This document shows positions 1 through 9,305 of a stretch of DNA of 64,000 bases, in pieces. A model generated the notes under the pieces. It was not told the origin of the DNA. It saw only the letters and a list, made by a program, of their open reading frames with translations, and did no database searches. The stretch comes from Bacteroidota bacterium (lineage in GTDB: Bacteria; Bacteroidota; Ignavibacteria; Kryptoniales; JAKASW01). The stretch spans positions 186,001 through 250,000 of the forward strand of contig JAJYIT010000002.1 in the NCBI GenBank assembly GCA_021789975.1. The letters run 5' to 3'. Made by a program: the position numbers and the translations under genes. Numbering within the stretch: position 1 is the stretch's first letter; every line of letters starts with the position of its first letter.

Positions 1-236
1 AACACAAGGTCACTTACTTTGCCAATCTTATCTCTAACCTGACCGATACAAATGTTTCGTTTGAACAGCTCGGAAAAGAAGAACAGATGGTATTCCGTCG
101 CACCGGCAGGTCCGTTTGGCATTCTCAATGTTGGTGTCGTCGCTGTATTCACGATATTAACCTTAACTGTCTAGTCCATTGCAATTGCTCTTGCACAGGG
201 GCGTTACCAGGTAAACGCCAAAGAGAACCCTCGTAG
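1..236 (+). other. Possible frameshifted 3' end of a gene cut by the window edge
   Basis: The third frame is open from the window edge to a TAG at 234-236. Its first part reads like natural protein (for example YFANLISNL and EQLGKEEQ), but from about base 105 it turns into an improbable Cys/Arg-rich tail. Frame 1 becomes plausible over about 91-174, reading FGILNV then a hydrophobic segment and a TAG at 172-174. The combination suggests a C-terminus ending in a membrane segment with a one-base frame error or true frameshift around 85-110. I do not recognise the family. It would run convergently towards the transporter gene that ends at 269. A short hairpin (GGCGTT/AACGCC, 200-219) follows with no T-run. 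Confidence 0.25.
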
Positions 237-268
237 ACAAAATGCTATACAAACTCATCCTCATGTGC

Positions 269-1582
269 CTAAGCCAATATATTGGGGAACAGGATTGTAA
301 GACCAAACACGGTTGACATTATTATGACGAACGCAGTTATGCTCCAGTTCGCAATGTTCTGCCATCTGGTATTTACATAATCCCCCATCAGGCTCTTGTC
401 ATTGAGCAGAAGTATAAGGAAAACCAAAGATGACGGGAGAAGCGTCACGGCAACAACCTGAACGAACATGGTTATCTGAATCAACGGCGCTCCAGGGAGG
501 AGGACAACCAGACCTGCGCTTGCAATCGTTATGAGGTAAACGACATAGAACCAGGGTGCGTCTTTGATACTCTTGTTCAACGAGTGTGCCCAACCGAAGA
601 CCTCGCCCACGGCCCAGGATGTGGAGAGCGATATACACAGCGCACCGAGAAAGCCGGCATCAAAAAGCCCGATTGCAAATAGCCTTCTGGCCCACTCTCC
701 GTCTCCGTGCGGAAGCAGAGGTACAATCGCTTCCGCCGTTTGTTTCGCGTCCTGTACTAAGATCGGCGGATTATGATAGTACATGGCAGCACCCGTGGCA
801 ATTATGATAAAGATAGCCACTAGACCCGTCAGCAACGAGCCCGTAAAAGTGTCTATCTTTCCGAATTTTATGTCGTGCACATCCATCCCTTTATCGACCA
901 CAGAACTTTGCTGGAAAAATATTTGCCACGGGGTTATCGTCGTTCCGATATTCGCCATTATAATGAAAAGTAAAGCAGGAGTGAATCCGCCTGCAAATTC
1001 AGGCATGTAGAAACCCTGCCATACTTTGCTCCAGCCTCCTGCAACATTGCCCGTCTTCATCGCCCATAGAGCAGCGGGCACGTAAACAAAGTTAAAGATA
1101 CAAAAGAACAGAGTAAGCTTCTCAAATGTCCAGTACTTACCGGTCATGACTACACCCAGGAGAACTGCAGTCACGAACACATAAGTCACAATGGGGGGTA
1201 TACCGAAAAGGCTCATGGCGGCAGTCATCCCGATATACTCGGTCACAAGAGTCAACCAGTTTACGATAGCCAGATCAAAGATAGAGAACCATCCCCAGAA
1301 TGGGCCGAAAGCATCGAAGATCGCCTCGGCATGGCCCCGTTTCGTAACCGCCCCGAGTCGGACAGTCATTTCCTGAACAAAGTATGCCATCGGCACGAGG
1401 ATGAGAAACACCCACAGGAGATTGAATCCGTACTGTGACCCGGTAACTGCGTAAGTCGAGATACCCCCCGCATCGTTGTCCGCAACCATCGTAATGATCC
1501 CCGGTCCGACGACTGCCAGGAGTATGAGAGTTCTTCGCCTAACTCGGGTAAGCCTGTGTATGAGTTTGCTTATCCAATACAT
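269..1582 (-). CDS. Divergent NRAMP (SLC11) family divalent metal transporter
   Basis: A polytopic inner-membrane protein of 437 aa with about eleven hydrophobic segments, organised like the NRAMP/MntH family of proton-coupled Mn/Fe transporters. Helix 1 starts GPGIITMVADNDAGG (residues 26-40); aligned to the family, the usual Asp-Pro-Gly-Asn metal motif reads D37-A-G-G40. Helix 6 reads ITPWQIFFQQ, so the usual Met-Pro-His becomes T217-P-W219. The Asp is kept, but the Asn, Met and His positions are changed, so the substrate may not be Mn or Fe; divergent NRAMP-related Mg transporters are known. The ATG at 1582 has a GGAGAG site about 6 nt upstream. It is monocistronic, with waaA 113 nt upstream on the same strand. 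Family assignment is firm; the ion is not. Confidence 0.85.
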   Translation of the reverse strand: MYWISKLIHRLTRVRRRTLILLAVVGPGIITMVADNDAGGISTYAVTGSQYGFNLLWVFLILVPMAYFVQEMTVRLGAVTKRGHAEAIFDAFGPFWGWFSIFDLAIVNWLTLVTEYIGMTAAMSLFGIPPIVTYVFVTAVLLGVVMTGKYWTFEKLTLFFCIFNFVYVPAALWAMKTGNVAGGWSKVWQGFYMPEFAGGFTPALLFIIMANIGTTITPWQIFFQQSSVVDKGMDVHDIKFGKIDTFTGSLLTGLVAIFIIIATGAAMYYHNPPILVQDAKQTAEAIVPLLPHGDGEWARRLFAIGLFDAGFLGALCISLSTSWAVGEVFGWAHSLNKSIKDAPWFYVVYLITIASAGLVVLLPGAPLIQITMFVQVVAVTLLPSSLVFLILLLNDKSLMGDYVNTRWQNIANWSITAFVIIMSTVFGLTILFPNILA

Positions 1583-1695
1583 GACTCTCCAGATTGTTAC
1601 ATTATGAGATTAACGAGATCACTCCGACATCAAAATCATCTCTTACCAAGAGCAACCCTCTTGAAGCAACAATTTAACTCTTGTCAAGAAAAATT

Positions 1696-2979
1696 CTATG
1701 AATTCTTGCCGTCAAATGCAAGTTCCACTCTTCTTGCAACGGTCGACGAAGCCCCGAGATTTCCACCAACATAATCTCCGGCGACTCTCCCTGCTTTCCT
1801 TCGCACATCTGTAAACTCCATCATCTTCAGGAGAATCCGATATGCCTCGGCCTGATTCCTGACAAAGAATAGCGCTCCGTTCTTGTGCAACTGCAGAGCT
1901 TCATCGGATTTCTCAATGCGCGGTCCTGTTATGATTGGAACACCGTAAACTGCAGGTTCAAGGACGCTATGCACTCCTGACCCGAATCCGCCACCAACAT
2001 AAGCGACATCCGCAAGCACATACAGTTGTGTTAGAAGCCCAATCCGATCCACAATCACGATTTTATGATCATCACGGTTCTTCTGTTCGATCTCCGATAA
2101 GACAGCCGCTGCAGGAAAAGCTGACCTTAGTTCCGAGACTTCTTCCTTCTCGGGCTCATGAGGAACGATAAGAACGGTCAACTGGGAAAACCGTGTAAGG
2201 AGTCTCTTTATCCCTGGGGTCACAATGTCGATATCTTGTCGCCAGGTACTGCCGAGAACCAGTACGGTTCTTTTCGCTTTGTCTATTTCGACGGGAAATT
2301 TCTGAGACACTTCGTTCGAGAGGCTCTTTTGATAAACGCGGTCGAACCTGGTATCTCCAACAACCATGGATTTTTCCCGACCAAGGAAGAAGTCGAACAT
2401 TTTCTTGTGCTCAGGCCCGGTAACTAAGATCTCATCTGCAAGGCCATATAACTCTCTGAAGAAATCTTTGAGAAACTTGGCGCGATGAATCAACTTGACC
2501 GGGAAAGTTGCGTCCGCAAGTATAATCCTTGCACCGGCCTCTTTTGCCGCTATCAAGTGGTTCATCCAGAGGTCGTATCTCATCACAACCACCGCGCGCG
2601 GCTTCACCAGGTCAATGAACCGAACGGCATTCGTTCTAGTGTCAAATGGGATGTAAGTTATAACGTCTGCTAAAGGATAGTTCTTTGAATATTCATAACC
2701 GGAGGGTGAGAAGAAAGATGCGACTATACTGTATCCGGAGGCCTTAAGCTTTTCGATTATCGGCTTCGCCTGTTCAAATTCACCCAATGAAGAAGCATGG
2801 AACCAGATTCGTCTTTCATCAGGCACCGTTGACAGGTCTTTGGCAAGCTTTGCAAAAAGGTCTTTGCGACCACGAAGTCCTCTCCTCGCCTTTTCATCGA
2901 AGAACGAGACCACGAAAAACGCCACTCGCATAAAGCTGACAAAAAGAGCAGAATAGAGCCTCCTGGTTTTTTCTCGCAC
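1696..2979 (-). CDS. waaA: 3-deoxy-D-manno-octulosonic acid (Kdo) transferase
   Basis: A GT30 glycosyltransferase that adds Kdo from CMP-Kdo to the lipid A precursor on the cytoplasmic face of the inner membrane. An N-terminal hydrophobic anchor (LFVSFMRVAFFVVSFF) is followed by a GT-B fold: WFHASSLGEFEQA with the family's acceptor-side Glu, an FSPSGYEY segment matching the usual T-P-T-G, VVVMRYDLWMN (usually MExELWPN), LGSTWRQD, and the nucleotide-binding stretch GGGFGSGVHSVLEPAVYG. The Arg in MRYDLW replaces the commoner Glu of METELW. I chose the GTG at 2979 (427 aa), which has AGGAAA upstream and starts 5 nt after the preceding stop. A start 19 codons earlier (3036) has no ribosome site and would overlap the upstream gene by 52 nt. 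Last gene of the envelope operon. Confidence 0.9.
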   Translation of the reverse strand: MREKTRRLYSALFVSFMRVAFFVVSFFDEKARRGLRGRKDLFAKLAKDLSTVPDERRIWFHASSLGEFEQAKPIIEKLKASGYSIVASFFSPSGYEYSKNYPLADVITYIPFDTRTNAVRFIDLVKPRAVVVMRYDLWMNHLIAAKEAGARIILADATFPVKLIHRAKFLKDFFRELYGLADEILVTGPEHKKMFDFFLGREKSMVVGDTRFDRVYQKSLSNEVSQKFPVEIDKAKRTVLVLGSTWRQDIDIVTPGIKRLLTRFSQLTVLIVPHEPEKEEVSELRSAFPAAAVLSEIEQKNRDDHKIVIVDRIGLLTQLYVLADVAYVGGGFGSGVHSVLEPAVYGVPIITGPRIEKSDEALQLHKNGALFFVRNQAEAYRILLKMMEFTDVRRKAGRVAGDYVGGNLGASSTVARRVELAFDGKNS

Positions 2980-2984
2980 CGATA

Positions 2985-4226
2985 TTATTTCCTGCTCAGC
3001 CACGCTTCCGGATCCTGCTTGTCCTTGTTTAGCCACACTTCAAAATGTAATATAGACCCCTGTAGAGATTGCCCGACGGTGCCGATCATCTGACCTTCTT
3101 TTACCGTCTCTCCCTCCTTAACAAAAATATCGGAAAGGTGCGAGTAAACGGTTCTTAGTCCATGGTAATTGTCGATAATGATCAGATTGCCGTAAGATGG
3201 AAGCCAGAAAATTCGGGAGACAACCCCGTCCGCGACGCTCTTCACCTGAGCATTATCGGGTACCGCAATATCAATCCCGTAGCTCATGGTAACGGTTCGA
3301 AGGATGGGATTTTCCTGTTCGCCGAATCTCTCCACGACCCTTCCGCTGGTAACTGGCCATGGGAGATGCCCCTTTAGTTCACTGAGGCTTCCCGATATTT
3401 CAGCCCTGGCGTTTTCATTCCTCGCAGTGGCTCCGGCTTCCGGCAGTGGGGTTTTCTTATTCGCCTCTTCGGCCACAAGACTCTCAATCAGTTTCTCGAG
3501 TTCAACCGCAGCTACCCGCGACCTCTTTAGTTGATCCGCATAGACCTTTTTATTTCTGCGAAGCACCGAGATCGCATACCGGTGCTCTCTTATCTGGGAA
3601 GAAAGTTTGTTCTCCTCGCCGCTCTTTCGATGAAGGTACTCCCTCTGTTCGCCGAGCTGTCGCTGCAGCTTCAGTCTCAAAGAGACCAATTGAGCTTCTT
3701 GCTGGTCAATCGAAATCAGGTCAGTCCTGATTTGATCAGAGAACTTCTTGAGGTATTCATACCTTACTATCATTTCGTTCAAGGACTGTGCGGTGAGGAT
3801 GAGCTCCAGGTCGTGTTCTCTCCCATTCTCGTAGAAGCTTCTGGCAAACCTGGCATACTGACTCTTCAGGAAATCAAGCCTGCTGCTTGCAGCATTGATT
3901 TTGCCTTCGATACCGGAAATCTCCCTGGAATTAGCGTCAACCCGGTCGGAAATTCTCTTTATCATTTGCCTCGTCTGCAGATTCTGGCGCTCAAGTCTGT
4001 CCACGAGTCCGAGAGAAACAGACTCTTTGCGGTTGCTCTCGGCAATTTTCTTCTCGTACAGTCTAATACTCCCTCGCAACCGATTAAGCTGCTCTTTCTT
4101 TACTGACAGCTTTTGCTTGGTCTGCGAAAGGGCCAGACCTGGCAACAAGGACACAAGCGCCAGACTAGTTAAGAATAATTTCCTTTGCATCAGCCGGGAC
4201 AGTAACTTCAAGCACCTCTTTCTCAT
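2985..4226 (-). CDS. EnvC-like murein hydrolase activator (degenerate LytM/M23 domain)
   Basis: A predicted periplasmic protein of 413 aa. A basic N-terminus and a hydrophobic run (LFLTSLALVSLLPGLALSQ) form a signal peptide. Residues of about 40-260 are highly charged coiled coil, and the last about 130 residues are a LytM/M23 domain. In active M23 peptidases the zinc is held by H-x3-D and H-x-H. Here the first motif is MSYGIDIAV, where His is lost and Asp kept. YSHLSD keeps its His, and the last motif is SILHFEV with only one His. This matches EnvC/NlpD-type proteins that activate amidases rather than cut peptidoglycan. An ATG at 4190 would start nearer the signal peptide and reduce the 62-nt overlap with the upstream lipoprotein gene, but has no clear ribosome site. 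Confidence 0.85.
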   Translation of the reverse strand: MRKRCLKLLSRLMQRKLFLTSLALVSLLPGLALSQTKQKLSVKKEQLNRLRGSIRLYEKKIAESNRKESVSLGLVDRLERQNLQTRQMIKRISDRVDANSREISGIEGKINAASSRLDFLKSQYARFARSFYENGREHDLELILTAQSLNEMIVRYEYLKKFSDQIRTDLISIDQQEAQLVSLRLKLQRQLGEQREYLHRKSGEENKLSSQIREHRYAISVLRRNKKVYADQLKRSRVAAVELEKLIESLVAEEANKKTPLPEAGATARNENARAEISGSLSELKGHLPWPVTSGRVVERFGEQENPILRTVTMSYGIDIAVPDNAQVKSVADGVVSRIFWLPSYGNLIIIDNYHGLRTVYSHLSDIFVKEGETVKEGQMIGTVGQSLQGSILHFEVWLNKDKQDPEAWLSRK

Positions 4227-4926
4227 TCACAGCAATATCCTGATAGTACAGCCTTGCGGAGATACCGTGAGACAAATCCTCGAACCAAACGCTCCTCGGC
4301 ACAGAAATGCTATTGACCGTCGTGAAGTCGGCATATTTAATTTGCAGTACCGGCTTCCCGCCTACGCTCTTCTCATATTCTGTTGTACGCATGTATTTCC
4401 CGTCGACGGTGTATCTTTCGGTAGTGTCACCGCTGGAATAAAGAAAGCCGATGTCTGTTCCGTCGAGACGGGTTCTCATCTGTGGATCCGTTAGATGCGA
4501 GATCGGCGGCATCAAATCAAGAAGGATGTCGGTAATGGAGGCACCATCAGCACCTATCATCAAAAATTCTCTTAGGTTCGATATTGTTGGTCTGCCGATG
4601 AACACTTCATTCTGCAGGCTATTGTATACGAGCAAGGTGTCCGGTGTAAGCCTGACTTGTCCCACTTTCATACCAAAAGGGCCGTAAAGGTAGACGCTTG
4701 TAAAAGATGGCCTGCTTATTGCGAGCTTGAAGCCGGCGCTGTAAGCGCCGTTCTTAGTTTCAAAATTTCCGTAGCCGCTGGAGGAGAAATACTTGAAGCC
4801 GTCGGATTGACTGCTGATTCGACTGGTCACATCCTCGGCAGTTATGCCGCTCAGGTCAATATACGGCGTCGCCGCGCAGCCGAACAGGACGGCGGAGAGG
4901 AAAATGACGCTCAGGTATCTGATCAA
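4165..4926 (-). CDS. DUF4292 (LolB-like) outer-membrane lipoprotein
   Basis: A lipoprotein of 253 aa. The N-terminus MIRYLSVIFLSAVLFGCAA is a type II signal peptide with lipobox LFGC, giving a mature N-terminal Cys at residue 17. The rest is beta-rich (YGNFETKNG, RPSFTSVYLYGPFGMKVGQV, LLVYNSLQNEVFIG) and fits the Bacteroidota/Chlorobiota DUF4292 family, whose fold resembles LolB/LolA carriers of lipoproteins. A role in lipoprotein or lipid handling is inference. The start overlaps the TPR gene stop by 4 nt (ATGA), so translation is probably coupled. Conserved placement between a TPR lipoprotein and an EnvC-like protein points to an envelope-assembly unit. Confidence 0.8.
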   Translation of the reverse strand: MIRYLSVIFLSAVLFGCAATPYIDLSGITAEDVTSRISSQSDGFKYFSSSGYGNFETKNGAYSAGFKLAISRPSFTSVYLYGPFGMKVGQVRLTPDTLLVYNSLQNEVFIGRPTISNLREFLMIGADGASITDILLDLMPPISHLTDPQMRTRLDGTDIGFLYSSGDTTERYTVDGKYMRTTEYEKSVGGKPVLQIKYADFTTVNSISVPRSVWFEDLSHGISARLYYQDIAVNEKEVLEVTVPADAKEIILN

Positions 4927-6656
4927 GTCTTTGCTTTCTCAATCTTTTCCTGAACTGAAGTGTTGGTGGGGTCGGATTTGAGCGCCTTCTCCCAGTGTTC
5001 AATGGCCTTCCTCTTTTGCCCGAGCTTTTCGTATATATCTCCCATGTGCTCTTCAAGGGTAGCGGGAGAGCCGTCTGCAGGGGTTCGAAATGTTATCGAT
5101 TCCCTTTCGTACGTTTCAGCTTTCTTATAATCCATCATCTTGAAATATACCCACGCAATGGTGTCGAGATAAGAACTGTTCTTGGAATCGAGTCCGACCG
5201 CCATTTTCGCCATCTCAAGCGCCTTCTTCAGATGAATGCCCCGCTCAGACAGACTGTAAGCGTAGTTGTTCAGCATGAGAGCATTCCTCGGATCAACATG
5301 GAGCGCCGTTTCGTATATCCGATCGGAGTCGTCGTACCGTTTCAATGATTCGTAGACGAGAGCGAGCGTGCTCAATGCATCCATGTTAGTCGGCTCAATG
5401 GCAACTGCTTTCTCAAGCGGCTTGACCGCTGCCGCGTTGTTCCCTGCTCGATTGAGTGCCAGGCCCAGGTAAAGATTAACGCGGAAATTATCCGGAAAAA
5501 TATTCACTGCCCTCGACATGACGTCGGCCATGCGGTTGAAATTATTGTTCTGGAAATAGAAAATCGCCAGAGCTTGCCACGCATTGACATTTGAAGTATC
5601 GAGAGAAACCGCCCTGGTAAGATATCTCTCCGCGAGAGAATCATTTTTCGTATACGATTCCCCCAACCCCGCCATCAAATAAGACCGTGCATCATTCGGA
5701 TAGAGCTTGAGGAGCTTCCCGAAGATTTCTCGGGCAAATGGGATCACCGACGAATCCCGCTGCATCTCGTCGAGATAAAACTGTCCTATGGCAAACTTCG
5801 CATCTGCTTTGCTGGAGTCAGAACTAAAGATCGAATCCAGGAGACTATCTGCGTCGGCAAAGTCTTTCATTCTAAGATAAGCCGTTGCCGCACGCGCCTT
5901 AAGGCTGTAGTCGTTCTGGTTCGTCTTTAACAGATCATTCAAGAGATCAAGCGCCTGGCTGTTTTTCCCCGTTTGGAGATAGAGATCCGAAAGCATCTCC
6001 TTAAGAGGAACATTGGACGGATCCATCGTCAGCATTTCCTTGATCAAGTCGATCGACTTGTCATACTTGCCGGTTGCATTGTAGATTTGAACGAGCTGCA
6101 TCATCGTGGGGAGGTCGGGCCCGTGGATCTCAAGGACCTTGTTATATAGCTCGGCGGCTCTATCAGGCTTGTCCCTTTGGTAGAGCTGCGCAAGCACTAT
6201 CATATCCTCAAGGTCGGTCGTATCCATGGATATGATGGTAGAATACTCAGCCCTGGCGCTGTCGATCTGGAAACCAGCCAAGTATGCCTGCGCGAGAGTT
6301 CGTCTATAGTCAATATTCGCGGGTTCGATTGCAATTGCACTTCGAGCCTCTTCGACGGCATTATCCGGTTTGTTGAGTCTCAGGTAGTCCTGTGCCATGG
6401 CGTCCATTATTGAAGGATCGGGGTACAGCTTCAATGCATCCTGGTAATCAAGGATTGCTTGTGCGAATTGCCCCTTCAGGTCGTTCAAGTTTCCGCTAAT
6501 GAAGCGATCCATTGCCATACGGTAACCTGGATTCGTCGCGATAAGGTCCGGCGCGGGTGGCTGACTCGGATTCGATTTGGCGACCTGGTTTCCTCCTGAA
6601 CAGCCCGTTATAGCTAGCGCACCACCTATCAATGCGATGATCACAAATTTAAACAC
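4923..6656 (-). CDS. TPR-repeat lipoprotein
   Basis: A lipoprotein of 577 aa with GTG start at 6656. That start has a strong GAGGAGA site 5-6 nt upstream and gives a clean type II signal peptide (VFKFVIIALIGG then lipobox ITGC). An ATG 16 codons upstream (6704) adds a charged leader that spoils the signal and lacks a ribosome site. The remainder is a continuous array of tetratricopeptide repeats, roughly a dozen or more, recognisable from A-x-L-x-Y-x2-D/A-L-K-L-x-P and W-x-A-L-A-x-x-Y/F patterns. Such repeats scaffold protein complexes. In this operon it probably sits at the outer membrane or periplasm; its partner is unknown. First gene of the operon TPR > DUF4292 > envC-like > waaA. Confidence 0.85.
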   Translation of the reverse strand: MFKFVIIALIGGALAITGCSGGNQVAKSNPSQPPAPDLIATNPGYRMAMDRFISGNLNDLKGQFAQAILDYQDALKLYPDPSIMDAMAQDYLRLNKPDNAVEEARSAIAIEPANIDYRRTLAQAYLAGFQIDSARAEYSTIISMDTTDLEDMIVLAQLYQRDKPDRAAELYNKVLEIHGPDLPTMMQLVQIYNATGKYDKSIDLIKEMLTMDPSNVPLKEMLSDLYLQTGKNSQALDLLNDLLKTNQNDYSLKARAATAYLRMKDFADADSLLDSIFSSDSSKADAKFAIGQFYLDEMQRDSSVIPFAREIFGKLLKLYPNDARSYLMAGLGESYTKNDSLAERYLTRAVSLDTSNVNAWQALAIFYFQNNNFNRMADVMSRAVNIFPDNFRVNLYLGLALNRAGNNAAAVKPLEKAVAIEPTNMDALSTLALVYESLKRYDDSDRIYETALHVDPRNALMLNNYAYSLSERGIHLKKALEMAKMAVGLDSKNSSYLDTIAWVYFKMMDYKKAETYERESITFRTPADGSPATLEEHMGDIYEKLGQKRKAIEHWEKALKSDPTNTSVQEKIEKAKT

Positions 6657-6871
6657 TGGTTCTCCTCTTCGGCTCAATTTAACTTTGGATGCTATGTGAA
6701 ACAAGAAGGGAAAAAGGCTACATCGGTGCTCATGGCACAGAATCGGGTGTGCTCGCCGGGGAGCGATGATTCAATTCGGAGTAGCTAAGATGACCACTCG
6801 GACCGGAGATGCGTGGTACCTTTTGGAATCCAACTTACCGTCTGAACGGGGCCACTGGTTCTAAAACTTAC

Positions 6872-7302
6872 TTAAGCTCTATGCGCAACACTGAGGCGGT
6901 TGAGTGCACGCGCCAAAGCCGCACGAGCTCTGGCGAGATCAATCCCCTCTTCCCTCTCAGTTAATCTGTCTGAGGCGCGGGACTTTGCAGCCTCTGCGCG
7001 GTCGATGTCGATCTCGTCCTTCCTCTCAGCCGAATCCGCCAGGTAGACAACTCGGTTTTGACTGACTTCTACAAACCCGCCACTCGTCGCGTAAATAGCA
7101 TCGCTGTCATCGGCGGTAACCAATTTCATCGCGCCCACGCCTATTGTAGCGAGCAATGGTGCGTGGTTGTAAAGTACTTCGAAGCCACCCATTGTACCGG
7201 GAACGGTGAAGGATCTTACCACTCCTGTAAACACACTTCTCTGTGGTGTCACTATCTCAAGCGTAAAGAGATTGCCGCCGTTTTCCTGATGAGTATCTTC
7301 CA

Positions 7303-7303
<1 letters not shown>
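6872..7303 (-). CDS. atpC: F1Fo ATP synthase epsilon subunit
   Basis: The epsilon subunit (143 aa) of the F1 rotor stalk, which couples proton flow to the catalytic head and can inhibit ATP hydrolysis. It has the N-terminal beta-sandwich (FTLEIVTPQRSVFTGVV, VPGTMGGFEVLYNHAPLLA, ATSGGFVEVSQNRVVYLAD) and the C-terminal helical hairpin rich in Ala, Arg and Glu (AEAAKSRASDRL, ARARAALARALNRL). The start codon overlaps the atpD stop by one base (TGATG), which indicates coupled translation. As in many Bacteroidota/Chlorobiota genomes, atpD and atpC form a unit separate from the other ATP synthase genes, none of which is in this window. Confidence 0.95.
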
Positions 7304-8793
<1,490 letters not shown>

Positions 8794-8978
8794 TTATGTT
8801 TTGCTCAAACCGGTGAGATCGCTAAGGAGCTTTCAGCGATAAAAAACGTCGCAATCATCGCGGCCCATTTACTTTTCTCCTTTGAAGTGAGATTCAACTT
8901 AGAACACTACCGCCCTCGATTGGGTTGCTCTTGTCGACAGCACTCCTGATTGGAACAAACCATCGAGCACCGGACTCA

Positions 8979-9026
8979 TTGTAAGAAATGTAAGCTTACA
9001 TTTGCATACGAAAGTATTCCTTACAT
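8979..9026. repeat. Cluster of GTAAG/CTTAC half-sites with an 18-bp perfect palindrome
   Basis: AAATGTAAGCTTACATTT (8986-9003) is a perfect 18-bp palindrome. It is flanked by two further half-sites of the same word: TTGTAAG at 8979-8985 and CTTACAT at 9020-9026. Four half-sites of one sequence within 48 bp look like a multi-operator binding region for a dimeric regulator. It lies inside the divergent spacer, about 270 nt from atpD and 280 nt from the protease gene. I cannot assign it to a known regulator. Confidence 0.5.
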
Positions 9027-9225
9027 TCACTTCACTCCCCGGCGTGCCGAAGAAGCGTTTGGAGCGGTACGAGTGGAGACAGAAATGAATTCTTTGGAGC
9101 CCATTTGAGCTGTGGTCATCAGTTGTTTCCTTCTGCTAATCCGATGAAGACCGCCTTTCTAACCGGCTCTCCACTAAATGTTTTGAAAACATATCTCGTG
9201 CGCTGTCCAAGATAATTGAAGGATG

Positions 9226-9239
9226 TGAAAATCTTTTCA
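9226..9239. repeat. Short inverted repeat upstream of the HtrA gene
   Basis: TGAAAA (9226-9231) and TTTTCA (9234-9239) are perfect inverted arms separated by two bases. The site lies just upstream of the candidate promoter of the protease gene and could be an operator. AT-rich arms of this size arise easily by chance. Confidence 0.25.
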
Positions 9240-9250
9240 TTTCTATTTAA

Positions 9251-9279
9251 TTGCCGCTTCACGAAAGGCCAGCCATATT
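9251..9279 (+). promoter_or_regulatory. Weak candidate promoter for the HtrA gene
   Basis: TTGCCG (9251-9256) and CATATT (9274-9279) have a 17-nt spacer, with each hexamer matching the sigma-70 consensus at 4/6. Transcription from about 9287 would give a leader of about 20 nt containing the AAGGAG ribosome site. An extracytoplasmic sigma factor could be used instead for a protease of this kind. Confidence 0.3.
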
Positions 9280-9305
9280 AGTGTCAGAAACAAGGAGATT
9301 AAGAA

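Noticed and set aside
1647-1663. Hairpin CAAGAG/CTCTTG downstream of waaA as a terminator
   Set aside because: Only a 6-bp stem and no T-run on the minus strand.
3531-4494. Long plus-strand frames of about 190-200 codons opposite the EnvC-like and lipoprotein genes
   Set aside because: They are antisense to well-supported coding regions, have no ribosome sites and no family-like motifs.
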